NCBI RefSeq assembly: GCF_024519315.1 | Contig: NZ_JANIIC010000018.1 | Location: forward strand, 1 to 64,000 | DNA length: 64,000 bases | DNA from: Streptomyces malaysiensis subsp. samsunensis | GTDB taxonomy: Bacteria > Actinomycetota > Actinomycetes > Streptomycetales > Streptomycetaceae | Reading direction: 5' to 3' | Made by a program: the position numbers and the translations under genes | Shown here: positions 47,863 to 56,148 of the stretch, piece after piece | Position numbering within the stretch: the first letter of the stretch is position 1 | How the letters are laid out: each line of letters begins with the position of its first letter | Notes under the pieces: model-generated | Databases searched by the model: none | What the model was told of the DNA's origin: nothing | Seen by the model: the letters and a program-made list of their open reading frames with translations, nothing else

Positions 47863-48690
47863 ATGACGAGCGACGCGTACGCGGAACTGGCCTCCGTCGG
47901 CCCGTACGGGGTGCGCCCTGGCCACGCCCTGATCACGATGGTCGAACCGCACCCCGGCCATGAGTACGCCTACAACCGCTGGTACGAGGACGACCACTTC
48001 ATCGCGGGCGCGATGGCCATGCCCTGGATCTACGCGGGCCGCCGCTGGGTCGCCACCCGTGAGCTACAGCTGCTGCGCTACCCCGAGAAATCGGCCATTG
48101 CCCAGCCGGTGACCGCCGGCTGCTACCTCTCCGTCTACTGGCTCACCGAGGGGCGCTACGCGGACCACATGCGATGGACGGTGGGGATCAACAAGCGGCT
48201 GCTCCGGGACGGCCGGGTCCACCAGGACCGTACGCATGTCTTCACGGCCTTCCAGGACCATGAGGCCACCGTCTACCGGGACGGGGCGGCCGGTCCGCGC
48301 GATCACCACGCGCTGGACCACCCCTATGCCGGGCTGGTGCTGGAGGTGATCGAGAGCGAGGGCCCGGAGCGGCGGGAGGAGCTGCTCGAGTGGCTCCGGT
48401 CCAGACATCTGCCGCGCCGGCTCGCGGGCTCGCCCGCCGCGATGGTCACGGTCTTCCGGCCGACCCCGCTTCCCCTGGACCGGATGTCGTATGTGAAGCA
48501 GGTCGAGGGGGTCGGCACCCGGCTGACGCTGCTCTGGTTCCTCCAGACCGATCCCCGGGAATGCTGGGAACGCTGTTTCACCGGTCTGGACGGTGAGGTG
48601 GCCGATGCCGGGCTCGGCCGGGTGGAATTCATGGCGCCGTTCATTCCGACGATTCCCGGTACGGACCAATACGTGGCGGAACTCCGCTGA
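47863..48690 (+). CDS. uncharacterised protein, possible duplicated ferredoxin-like (EthD/ABM-type) fold
   Basis: The 275-residue protein is not one I recognise. ALITMVEPHPGHEYAYNRWY and EDDHFIAGAMAMPWIYAGRR resemble the dimeric alpha-beta barrel pattern, where an N-x-W-Y-x-x-x-H segment follows the first strand. A second, weaker module starts near YAGLVLEVIESEGPERREEL. Proteins of this plan are often small-molecule oxygenases or cyclases. A GGGGGAC ribosome-binding site precedes the ATG. Operator site 8 and the divergent SDR tie it to the regulon, so it is a probable new enzyme or accessory factor of the pathway (inference). Confidence 0.75.
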   Translation: MTSDAYAELASVGPYGVRPGHALITMVEPHPGHEYAYNRWYEDDHFIAGAMAMPWIYAGRRWVATRELQLLRYPEKSAIAQPVTAGCYLSVYWLTEGRYADHMRWTVGINKRLLRDGRVHQDRTHVFTAFQDHEATVYRDGAAGPRDHHALDHPYAGLVLEVIESEGPERREELLEWLRSRHLPRRLAGSPAAMVTVFRPTPLPLDRMSYVKQVEGVGTRLTLLWFLQTDPRECWERCFTGLDGEVADAGLGRVEFMAPFIPTIPGTDQYVAELR

Positions 48691-48723
48691 AGCGGCTATG
48701 CCGGAAAGCGCCGGAAATGCCTG

Positions 48724-48763
48724 GAGCCCTCTCGGCGGGGACGGCGACCGGTCGAGAGGGCTC
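48724..48763. terminator. 11-bp hairpin between convergent genes
   Basis: GAGCCCTCTCG and CGAGAGGGCTC enclose an 18-base loop, 33 bp past the stop at 48690 and before the end of the DUF397 gene (48824). Confidence 0.8.
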
Positions 48764-48823
48764 GGATACAGGCTTGCGGCTCCACGCCGCCGACCGCGCT
48801 GCCGCGGCCGGGTGTCACGGAGA

Positions 48824-49033
48824 TCAGTCGAGGTCGAAGCCGCCCCGGCTGACGTCGGACACAAAGGCCGACCACGCTGCGGGGGCGAAGCTGAGCGTCG
48901 GTCCTTGGGGGTCCTTGGAATCGCGCACGGCGACCTCGCTGGTGACCGGGGAGGAGATCTCCACGCAAGCGCCGTTTCCGGCCGAGTGCGAGGATTTCAC
49001 CCACATGCTCGTCTTTCCCTGCTGAATGGACAC
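48824..49033 (-). CDS. DUF397 domain protein
   Basis: The 69-residue protein SIQQGKTSMWVKSSHSAGNG, then CVEISSPVTSEVAVRDSKDP, shows the short DUF397 fold typical of Streptomyces proteins found beside XRE/DUF5753 regulators. A GTG start at 49033 (VSIQQGK) with GGAGC upstream is preferred over a longer frame and over the internal ATG. In S. coelicolor, such pairs (WhiJ-like) modulate development. Its partner is the XRE gene 235 bp away on the same strand. Confidence 0.85.
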   Translation of the reverse strand: MSIQQGKTSMWVKSSHSAGNGACVEISSPVTSEVAVRDSKDPQGPTLSFAPAAWSAFVSDVSRGGFDLD

Positions 49034-49268
49034 GATTGCTCCGATGCGTTTTGTTGATGAGACGAACCCCCGATTGGAGGCGTCACCGACGTTACTCGGC
49101 AACATCGTCTGGAAAGCGGGCCATTCACTCGACCGAGTGGCATATTCCCGTGGCCCCTTCCGCGGCTCGGTGCGGAGGTGTAGCCTCCGCTCTTCGCCGT
49201 TCGCGCCGGAGCGTCTCCCGGAGCGTTCCCCGGGGTGTTTCCATGCCCTGTGCGCCCCCCGCTCCCGC

Positions 49269-50162
49269 TCAGCCCGCCGGGGTCGTCCCGCCCCGCTCCC
49301 GGTGTCGGCGGGCGTGCTCCTGGGCCACCTCGGTGATGAACTGACGGCTCTGGTCCGCGTTGAGCGCCTGGGCCCGCAGATGCTCGTACATCATGCTGTA
49401 GCTCTGCACATCGCTGAGCTTTTCCAGATACAGGTCGCTGGTCACGCCCTCGAGATAGACGACGCTGGTGTCCGACTCGTCCGAGAACTCCAGGATGGTG
49501 AACTGCCCGCTCATTCCCGGATGCGACCCCATGTCGAACGGAAGCGCCTGCACCGTCACATGCGGCTCGTGGCTCATCCGGACCAGATAGTCCAGCTGAT
49601 CACTCATGATCTTGGAATCGCCGACCACCCGCCGCATCGCCGCCTCGTCCACCACCGCCCACAGCCGCAGCGGGGCCAGCGGATCGGTGATCCGCTCCTG
49701 GCGCCTGAGCCGGACCTGGACCCGCTGGGCGATCTGGTCCTGCGGGGCCTCCGGCAGGGCGCCGCTGATCACCGCCTCCGCGTACTCCGGCGTCTGCAAG
49801 AGGCCGGGCAGCACCTGGGGTTCATAGACCCGCAGCGACGCCGCGTCCGTCTCGAAGCCGATGTAGACGCTGTACGGCACATCGCCGAAGGCGTTCCACC
49901 AACCCTGCTGGCGCGACTCCTTCGCCATTTGCATAAGAGAATCGACGAGTGCTTTGTCCTCCACCTTGTACGTGCGGCAGAGGTCGCGCACATCGCGCTG
50001 GCTGATGCTGCGGCGCCCGTTCTCCAGTCGGCTGATCTTCGACTGGGAGACCATCAGCTCCTCCGCCACCTCCTCCGCCGTCATGCCCTTCTCCTGGCGG
50101 AGCCTGCGCAGTTCCTGGCCCAACCGGCGTCGCCGGACAGTGGGGCCGACGTTCGATGTCAC
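49269..50162 (-). CDS. XRE-family regulator with DUF5753 domain (WhiJ-like)
   Basis: The 297-residue protein has an N-terminal helix-turn-helix (RRLGQELRRLRQEKGMTAEE, then SQSKISRLENGRRSISQRDV). The DUF5753 domain that follows includes SVYIGFETDAASLRVYEPQV, VLPGLLQTPEYAEAVI and QALPFDMGSHPGMSGQFTIL. Many dozens of such regulators sit beside DUF397 genes in Streptomyces. The GTG start at 50162 has GGAGG at 10 bp; a reading frame to 50981 is low-complexity and rejected. Confidence 0.9.
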   Translation of the reverse strand: MTSNVGPTVRRRRLGQELRRLRQEKGMTAEEVAEELMVSQSKISRLENGRRSISQRDVRDLCRTYKVEDKALVDSLMQMAKESRQQGWWNAFGDVPYSVYIGFETDAASLRVYEPQVLPGLLQTPEYAEAVISGALPEAPQDQIAQRVQVRLRRQERITDPLAPLRLWAVVDEAAMRRVVGDSKIMSDQLDYLVRMSHEPHVTVQALPFDMGSHPGMSGQFTILEFSDESDTSVVYLEGVTSDLYLEKLSDVQSYSMMYEHLRAQALNADQSRQFITEVAQEHARRHRERGGTTPAG

Positions 50163-50281
50163 AGGACGTGCACCTCCGGCTTCGTACTGCTGATTTCTGC
50201 TGTTCAGCAGCCTGCCACTACCGGACGGGACCGCGCTGGGAAATGGCCGCACAAAAGGCGGCCGCACAACGGTGGGCGAAC

Positions 50282-50340
50282 GCGCGCGCGGGGCGGTGGG
50301 ACGGCCGGTCGTCCAAATCGGCCGTCCCACCACCCCGCGC
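50282..50340. terminator. very long hairpin (22 paired bases of 23)
   Basis: GCGCGCGGGG-C-GGTGGGACGGCC pairs with GGCCGTCCCACC-A-CCCCGCGCGC around a 13-base loop. It lies after the GPP34 gene on the minus strand. The remaining 50163-50545 gap holds only GC-rich spacer. Confidence 0.85.
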
Positions 50341-50545
50341 GCTTCAGCGGCTCCCGAACCGGGTCGGTGGGGACTGCGGTGCGGTCGGTGGAGCGTCGGT
50401 GGTGCTGGGTGCTGCTCGGAGCCGGACGGTGGCGCTCCGCCCCGGACGGTGCCGGGAACGGGCTCCGCCGCCCCGCTGACGGGCTGCTGGTGCGTTCGAC
50501 GGGCTCGGGTGGTGCGCGGTGGTGCGGTGGTGCCCCGAAGGCGCC

Positions 50546-51295
50546 TCAGCGCGCTCCGACGCGGGCCATGCTCCCGCGGCGGGACGGCTGGGCCGGAACG
50601 CCGGCCGCGGGCTCCACCGCGGCGCGTGCCCCCGGCTGTCGTCCTCCGGCCGGTGCGCGCCGTGGCTGCGCCGCGACACCGTTCTGCACGTCCATCACGG
50701 CGTGCGCCACGAGACCGCCCATCGGGTCGTGCCGGATCAGATCCCGGAGCCTGGAGCGCGAGGAGCGCCCCTCGTTCCCGGGGTACAGATGCTTGCCGAG
50801 CCCGACCGCGTGGGCCAGGGCGGCGAGCGCGGCGGTCCGCGGGTCCGGCGGTACGCCGGTGCGGATCGCGCTGTCCAGCCGGGCCCTGATCTCCCGGCTG
50901 ATCGCCGTGTCCGTCGCCTGGTAGCGCGTCGTCGGCAATACGCCACACATCTGGCCCGCCACGGCATGCACCATGCCGCAACGCTCCAGGTGCGTGAGGT
51001 ACGTCTGGCGCAGCCCCAGCCGGGGCCCGCCGATCCAGTGGACGGCCCGCACCGGACTGCCGCGTCGGCGCAGCAACTCCAGCGCGGAGTCCAGAGTCGG
51101 ATCTCCGGTCGGCCGTGGCAGCACCACGGCGATACGATCCCCGTCAGGGGCTATTCGTCCGGCCAGGGCCAGCTCTACTAGCTGTGCCCCGGCAAGACCG
51201 AGGTCGAGCGACTGCGGCTGCGCCGTGGTACCCGTGGTCGGGTCCAAAGCGAGCAGCAGAAGCTCCTCCGGAATTGTTCTGCGGCTCCTGCCCAT
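50546..51295 (-). CDS. GPP34 (GOLPH3/Vps74-like) phosphoprotein
   Basis: The 249-residue protein begins RTIPEELLLLALDPTTGTTA and continues LGLAGAQLVELALAGRI, the N-terminal signature of the GPP34 family. In eukaryotes, these bind phosphatidylinositol-4-phosphate and sort Golgi glycosyltransferases. In Streptomyces the function is unknown, and the gene is usually near development regulators. The C-terminal ~45 residues are Ala/Pro/Arg-rich. It is divergent from the carboxypeptidase gene. Confidence 0.88.
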   Translation of the reverse strand: MGRSRRTIPEELLLLALDPTTGTTAQPQSLDLGLAGAQLVELALAGRIAPDGDRIAVVLPRPTGDPTLDSALELLRRRGSPVRAVHWIGGPRLGLRQTYLTHLERCGMVHAVAGQMCGVLPTTRYQATDTAISREIRARLDSAIRTGVPPDPRTAALAALAHAVGLGKHLYPGNEGRSSRSRLRDLIRHDPMGGLVAHAVMDVQNGVAAQPRRAPAGGRQPGARAAVEPAAGVPAQPSRRGSMARVGAR

Positions 51296-51550
51296 CCATG
51301 CCTCCCCGCGTGGATGAATGACAGGGTGACCCCTCTCACATTGGTCTGTCGAGAGTGCCTGGGGGGTTTGGGTGGGAACCAGTAGGTATGTCGTTCTCGT
51401 CTAGCAGGTGGGCGGGCACCTGAGGACGCTCTCCGGCTGTGGCGTTGCGCGATCGCGTGCCGGACACACAGGACACTGGTAGAGGTTGGGCTGCGGGACG
51501 TGACGCCATGGGGCGTACGGCGTCCCGCGACACATATCGAGGAGGCATCG

Positions 51551-53998
51551 GTGGCGGGCGAGTCCCCCGGCAGGTCGGATCAGCAGCAGTCGTCGGGGGA
51601 GACGGCTAGGGGAGAGCGCGATCCGCGGCTCGCGATCTCGCGCGAGGCGGAGGCGGGCCAGGGCTCGACGGCGGTCGCCGTCGTGTCCGACGACCTCCGG
51701 TCGGGTTCGGGTGAGCCGGAATCGGCTCCCGGCGAACCCGAAGTGACCTCCGGGGCGAAGGCCGAAGCGGAGGCTGAAGCGGAACCTGAGACATCGGCGG
51801 CCGATAAGGGCGACGCCAAAGTTTCTGGTGTTCGCGATAGTGAACAGGGCGAAGGTTCCGGGACGTCGGAGGCGACGGCCGAGCCGGACGCGGATTCCGG
51901 TGCGTCGGACGGATCGCCCAAGGGGGAGGCGTCCGAGCCCGACGCGGAGCCGGAAGCGGATGGCGCCGATGGCGCCGATGTCTCCGGCGGCGCGGACCGG
52001 GGGGACGTCAAGACTGACGCGGCGAAGGCCGATGACGCCGACGCCGATGTGAAGGCTGAGGACGCGTCCGGAGCCGGGGCGGACGAGGGCGGCGGTGAGC
52101 CGTCGAAGCCGTCGGTCGATCAGCGGACGGCTGTCTTCCGTACGGTGAAGCCGAAGGACGACGCCGAGGACGGTCGGGCCGAGGGCAAGGCCAAGAAGGA
52201 AGAGCCCAAGAAGGAAGAGGCCAAGGAGTCCGATAAGAAGGAAGGGGCCGAGGAGGCCGAGAAGGGCGAGTCCAAGGGCGCGTCCGGCAAGGCCACCGCC
52301 TCCGGCGCGGATGCCACCGCCTCCGGCAAGCCGATCGACCGCCCGACGGCCGCCTTCGGCGTACTCCCGGAGAAGCCCGGAAAGGGCGGCAAGAAGGGCG
52401 TCGACCAGCCGACAACCGCCTTCAAGGCGGTCAGCCCCCCGGCCCCGGCCGCGGACAAGGCCGACGGCAAGACCGCCGACAAGGCCGACGGCAAGACGTC
52501 CGGCAAGAAGCCCGTCGGCGAGTCGGACAACGAGCGGACCAGCAAGTTCGTCCCGCTGCGGTCCCCCGACGACCCGGCCCCGCCGAAGCGCTCCGCCGCG
52601 CCTTCCGCGCCGAAGCCCTCCGCGCCGGCCCCTTCCGCCGCCCCGCCGGCGGTCCCCGAGGCCGAGCGGACCAAGCAGCAGCCGCTGCCGCCGATGACGG
52701 AGGACGGCAAGCAGCCGGCGCCGCTCGACCTGCTGGCGCAGCTGACCAACACGCCGCCCAAGCCGGAGACACCGCTGCGGACGGTCGTCCGCCGGGTCAA
52801 GATCTGGACGCCGCTGGCCGCGCTGCTCGTGATCATCCTGGGTGTCGTCCAGGCGCTGCGGCCGCTGCCGGATCCATCGCTGAAGCTCACCTCGGACCCC
52901 ACCTACCGCTTCGGCGGCGGTGAGCTCTCCATGCCGTGGCCCGACCAGGGGCAGTCCGCCGCCGAGGTCGAGGGCGTGGGCACCCTGGGCGCCTCCGGGG
53001 AGCAGAAGCCGGTGCCGATCGCCAGCGTCACCAAGGTCATGACGGCCTATGTGGTGCTCAAGGACCATCCGCTGAAGGGCGACGCGGAGGGCCCGAAGAT
53101 AGAGATCGACGCCCAGGCGGCCAAGGAGGCGAAGTCCGCCGACGAGTCGCGGGCGGCGGTCAAGGAGGGGCAGACCTTCACCCAGCACCAGCTGCTCCAG
53201 CTGCTGCTGATCAACTCCAGCAACAACATCGCCCGGCTGCTCGCCCGCTGGGACGCCGGTTCGCTGGACGCGTTCGTCAAGAAGATGAACGACGCGGCCG
53301 AGAGCCTGGGGATGAAGCAGACCACCTACACCGACCCCAGCGGTCTGAAGGAGTCCACCAAGTCCACCGCGGCCGACCAGCTGAAGCTGGCGAAGGCGGC
53401 GATGCAGTCCGAGGCGTTCCGGGCGGTCGTGGCGACGCCCAACACCGATATCCCGGGTCTCAAGGACCGGATCTACAACAACAACAATCTGCTGGTGAAG
53501 CCGGGGGTGATCGGTATCAAGACCGGTTCGTCCACCCCGGCCGGCGGTGCGCTGATGTGGGGTGCGGTGCGGACGATCGACGGCAAGCAGCAGCGGATCC
53601 TCGGTGTCGTCCTCGAGCAGCGCGCGACCACCACGCTGGACGCCAGCCTCCAGCTGGCGCAGACCAACAGCTACAAGCTGATCACCGCCGTGCAGGACGC
53701 GCTCACCTCGGCCACCGTCATCAAGAAGGGCGATGTCGTCGGACAGGTGGACGACGGGCTGGGCGGCACCACGCCGGTCGTCGCCACCAAGGATCTGAAG
53801 GCGGTCGGCTGGTCCGGTCTCGCGGTCGACATCAAGATCGGCGACGGCGGTGAGAAGGTGCCGCACTCCGCCAAGGCGGGCACGGTCGTCGGCGAGGTGA
53901 CCGTGGGCACGGGCCCCGGACAGCTCACGGCGCCGGTGGCGCTTCAGGAGGATCTGTCCGAGCCGTCGTTCGGCGCGAAACTGACCCGTATCGGCTGA
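51551..53998 (+). CDS. D-alanyl-D-alanine carboxypeptidase (S11) with long acidic cytoplasmic domain
   Basis: The 815-residue protein has a Glu/Ala/Lys-rich, presumably disordered cytoplasmic region of about 415 residues. A single membrane helix (about 417-437) and an external penicillin-binding domain follow. The domain has SVTK (Ser492, Lys495), SSN (556-558) and KTG (657-659), the three catalytic motifs of low-molecular-mass PBPs that trim peptidoglycan stem peptides. The cytoplasmic part carries four related segments: VDQRTAVF, IDRPTAAF, VDQPTTAF, ERTSKF. These resemble the phospho-threonine site of GarA (ETTSVFR). Thus regulation by Ser/Thr kinases is plausible. The GTG start follows GGAGG at 5 bp. 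Confidence 0.93.
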   Translation: MAGESPGRSDQQQSSGETARGERDPRLAISREAEAGQGSTAVAVVSDDLRSGSGEPESAPGEPEVTSGAKAEAEAEAEPETSAADKGDAKVSGVRDSEQGEGSGTSEATAEPDADSGASDGSPKGEASEPDAEPEADGADGADVSGGADRGDVKTDAAKADDADADVKAEDASGAGADEGGGEPSKPSVDQRTAVFRTVKPKDDAEDGRAEGKAKKEEPKKEEAKESDKKEGAEEAEKGESKGASGKATASGADATASGKPIDRPTAAFGVLPEKPGKGGKKGVDQPTTAFKAVSPPAPAADKADGKTADKADGKTSGKKPVGESDNERTSKFVPLRSPDDPAPPKRSAAPSAPKPSAPAPSAAPPAVPEAERTKQQPLPPMTEDGKQPAPLDLLAQLTNTPPKPETPLRTVVRRVKIWTPLAALLVIILGVVQALRPLPDPSLKLTSDPTYRFGGGELSMPWPDQGQSAAEVEGVGTLGASGEQKPVPIASVTKVMTAYVVLKDHPLKGDAEGPKIEIDAQAAKEAKSADESRAAVKEGQTFTQHQLLQLLLINSSNNIARLLARWDAGSLDAFVKKMNDAAESLGMKQTTYTDPSGLKESTKSTAADQLKLAKAAMQSEAFRAVVATPNTDIPGLKDRIYNNNNLLVKPGVIGIKTGSSTPAGGALMWGAVRTIDGKQQRILGVVLEQRATTTLDASLQLAQTNSYKLITAVQDALTSATVIKKGDVVGQVDDGLGGTTPVVATKDLKAVGWSGLAVDIKIGDGGEKVPHSAKAGTVVGEVTVGTGPGQLTAPVALQEDLSEPSFGAKLTRIG

Positions 53999-54015
53999 CC
54001 CACTGGGGAAGTGGG
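53999..54015 (+). terminator. short hairpin after the carboxypeptidase
   Basis: CCCACT and AGTGGG with a 5-base loop lie directly after the stop. A strong AAGGAGG follows at 54018. Confidence 0.45.
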
Positions 54016-54081
54016 CTAAGGAGGACGTGTGAAGTGGCCCCGGCACGAAACGCCGCCGGGGTCCGACACGGCTCGGGGCCG

Positions 54082-54106
54082 CCCTCGCGTGCTAGCGTCG
54101 CGAGGG
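54082..54106. other. 8-bp stem-loop in the 54000-54199 gap
   Basis: CCCTCGCG and CGCGAGGG enclose TGCTAGCGT, which itself resembles a -10 region (TAGCGT). Confidence 0.4.
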
Positions 54107-54199
54107 TCCCCGGCCTGGACCCGCACGCGAACCGGAGTGACCCGGCACAGGGTTGAGGACCGATGGGGTAGACCTCGGGGGAAGACGGGGAGAGCCGCA

Positions 54200-56098
54200 G
54201 TGACCACCGTGGATCCGACACGGGCTGATGAAGGCGGGGGCTCGGAGGAGAGCACCGCCGCGCGAATACGCGTACCCACGCAGCGCTGGCCGGCCGGGCC
54301 GGCGGCCCCGGCGGAGGCGGAGCGCGGGAGCGACCGGGAGGCTTCTGGCGGGCTGCTCGAGCGCGCCCGGATTGCCCTGTGTCACCCTGTTCTCGCCGCT
54401 TTGGCCGCCGCCGCGCTGCTGCATCTGCTGTGGGTGGCGCTGCTCGCGAACAGCGGCGGTGACCTCGCCGCGCAGGACGCCTGGGCGGAGTTCGCCCTCC
54501 AGCATCCGGATTCGGCGTACAACCTGGCCTGGTACGGCGGGATGCACCCGGTCTCGTACAGCGTGATCTCGCCATATCTGATGGCGGTCCTCGGGGTCCG
54601 CTCGACGATGATGATCGCGGGAACGCTGGGCGCCGGGCTGCTCGCGCTGCTGCTGGTGCGCAGCCGTGCCGTGCGGCGGCCGCTGTGGCCCGCCCTCTAC
54701 GGCACCTTGGCGCTGACCTGCAACGCCATCTCGGGGCGGGTGACCTTCGGGCTCGGCGCGATGTTCGGGCTCGCGGCGGTGGCCGTGATCTTCGCCTGGC
54801 CCCGCCGATGGCGGTCCCGGCACTGGCACCACAAGACCGGTCGGTTTGCGCTGGCCGCCCTGCTGGCGGCGCTGTCGACCATGTCCAGCCCGGTGGCCGG
54901 CCTGTTCGTGGGCATAGTGGCCGCCGGTCTGTGGCTGACCAAGCGGCGCCCCGCCGCGTACGCGCTCGGGATCACGCCCGTGCTGGTGGTCGGTCTGTCG
55001 GCGTGGCTGTTCCCGTTCTCCGGTGAGCAGCCGATGGGCATCGGGTCGGTGATCCTGCCGTTCATCACCGGTGGCGCCGTGCTGTTCTGCGTACCGCGCG
55101 AGTGGTCGACGGTGCGGGTCGGGGCCGGGCTCTACTGCCTCGGGGTGGTGCTCACCTGGGTGATTCCCTCCCAGGTCGGCACCAATATCTCCCGCCTCGG
55201 CATGATCTTCGGTGGGGTGGTGCTGATCGCCGCGCTGCCCTCCCTGCGCAGGCCCCCGCGCGCCGAGCTGCGCTCGACGCCGGCCGGCCGCCGCTGGACG
55301 GTCCTGGTGCTGGCGCTCGTGACCGTCACGGTGTGGCAGGGGGTCAAGACCGCCGACGATGTCATCCACACCACCCCCTCGGCGTCCTGGGCCCGTGAGC
55401 TGGCGCCGCTGGTCGACCGGCTCAAGCGGGAGAAGGCCGACCGGGGCCGGGTCGAGGTGGTTCCGGTGCGCAGCCACCGCGAGTCCTCCGCGCTCGCCCC
55501 GTACGTCAATCTGGCGCGCGGCTGGAACCGCCAGCGCGACATCGACCGGAACCCGATCTTCTACGGCGAGGACACCCTCACCCCGGCCAGCTACCACGAA
55601 TGGCTCAAGCGCTGGGCGGTGCACTATGTGGTGCTGCCCGCGGACGACCCGGACACCGCGGCGGAGCAGGAGGCCGAGCTGCTCGGCACCGGCCTGCCGT
55701 ATCTGCGCGAGGTCTGGTCGGACGCCAATTGGAAGCTGTACGAGGTCAAGGACCCGACGCAGATCGCCGACCCGCCCGCCACCGTGCAGCGCGCCGGCGC
55801 CGACCAGCTGGTGGTGTCGGTCCGCTCCAAGGGCCCGGTGCTGATCCGCGTCCCGTACTCGCCGTGGCTGGGCCTGGTGGACGAGGACGGGAACAGCGTC
55901 CACGCCCCGAAGGGCAAGGACGACCAGCTGCCGGTCAACCGCGAGGGCTGCCTCACCAAGCAGACCGAGGGCGGTGAGGAGGGCCAGCCGGAGGACGAGT
56001 GGACCGTGCTGCACGCCCCTCGGCCCGGCGTCTACCGGATAACGGGCAAGTACCAGCTGCCGCGCGGCACGCCCTGCCCGGAGGAGATGGCTCCCTGA
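54200..56098 (+). CDS. polytopic membrane protein with C-terminal extracytoplasmic domain
   Basis: The 632-residue protein has about ten membrane helices in residues 60-400 (PVLAALAAAALLHLLWVALL, then MMIAGTLGAGLLALLLV and later PVLVVGLSAWLFPF). A soluble region of about 220 residues follows. The loop SGGDLAAQDAWAEFALQHPD has acidic residues after helix 1, as in GT-C glycosyltransferases, but there is no firm family. GTG 54200 has GGGGAGAG at 6 bp. An in-frame GTG at 54029 has a stronger AAGGAGG but a non-coding-like codon pattern before 54200. It is close to the carboxypeptidase and may share its transcript. Confidence 0.75.
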   Translation: MTTVDPTRADEGGGSEESTAARIRVPTQRWPAGPAAPAEAERGSDREASGGLLERARIALCHPVLAALAAAALLHLLWVALLANSGGDLAAQDAWAEFALQHPDSAYNLAWYGGMHPVSYSVISPYLMAVLGVRSTMMIAGTLGAGLLALLLVRSRAVRRPLWPALYGTLALTCNAISGRVTFGLGAMFGLAAVAVIFAWPRRWRSRHWHHKTGRFALAALLAALSTMSSPVAGLFVGIVAAGLWLTKRRPAAYALGITPVLVVGLSAWLFPFSGEQPMGIGSVILPFITGGAVLFCVPREWSTVRVGAGLYCLGVVLTWVIPSQVGTNISRLGMIFGGVVLIAALPSLRRPPRAELRSTPAGRRWTVLVLALVTVTVWQGVKTADDVIHTTPSASWARELAPLVDRLKREKADRGRVEVVPVRSHRESSALAPYVNLARGWNRQRDIDRNPIFYGEDTLTPASYHEWLKRWAVHYVVLPADDPDTAAEQEAELLGTGLPYLREVWSDANWKLYEVKDPTQIADPPATVQRAGADQLVVSVRSKGPVLIRVPYSPWLGLVDEDGNSVHAPKGKDDQLPVNREGCLTKQTEGGEEGQPEDEWTVLHAPRPGVYRITGKYQLPRGTPCPEEMAP

Positions 56099-56128
56099 GC
56101 CCGCCCCGCGGAAGACCGTGAGCCGGCT

Positions 56129-56148
56129 CGGCTGAGCCGGCTCAGCCG
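56129..56148. terminator. 20-bp perfect palindrome between convergent genes
   Basis: CGGCTGAGCCGGCTCAGCCG is a complete self-complementary palindrome. It overlaps the stop codon of the solute-binding protein gene and lies 31 bp past the membrane-protein gene. Confidence 0.6.

Noticed and set aside
49269..50981. 570-codon version of the XRE regulator
   Set aside because: The first 273 codons are Arg/Gly/Pro low complexity and run through the 50282 terminator and the GPP34 gene region.
54029..54199. GTG at 54029 with AAGGAGG as the start of the membrane protein
   Set aside because: Codons from 54029 to 54200 have much lower third-position GC than the rest and are Arg/Thr-rich; GTG 54200 has its own ribosome-binding site.
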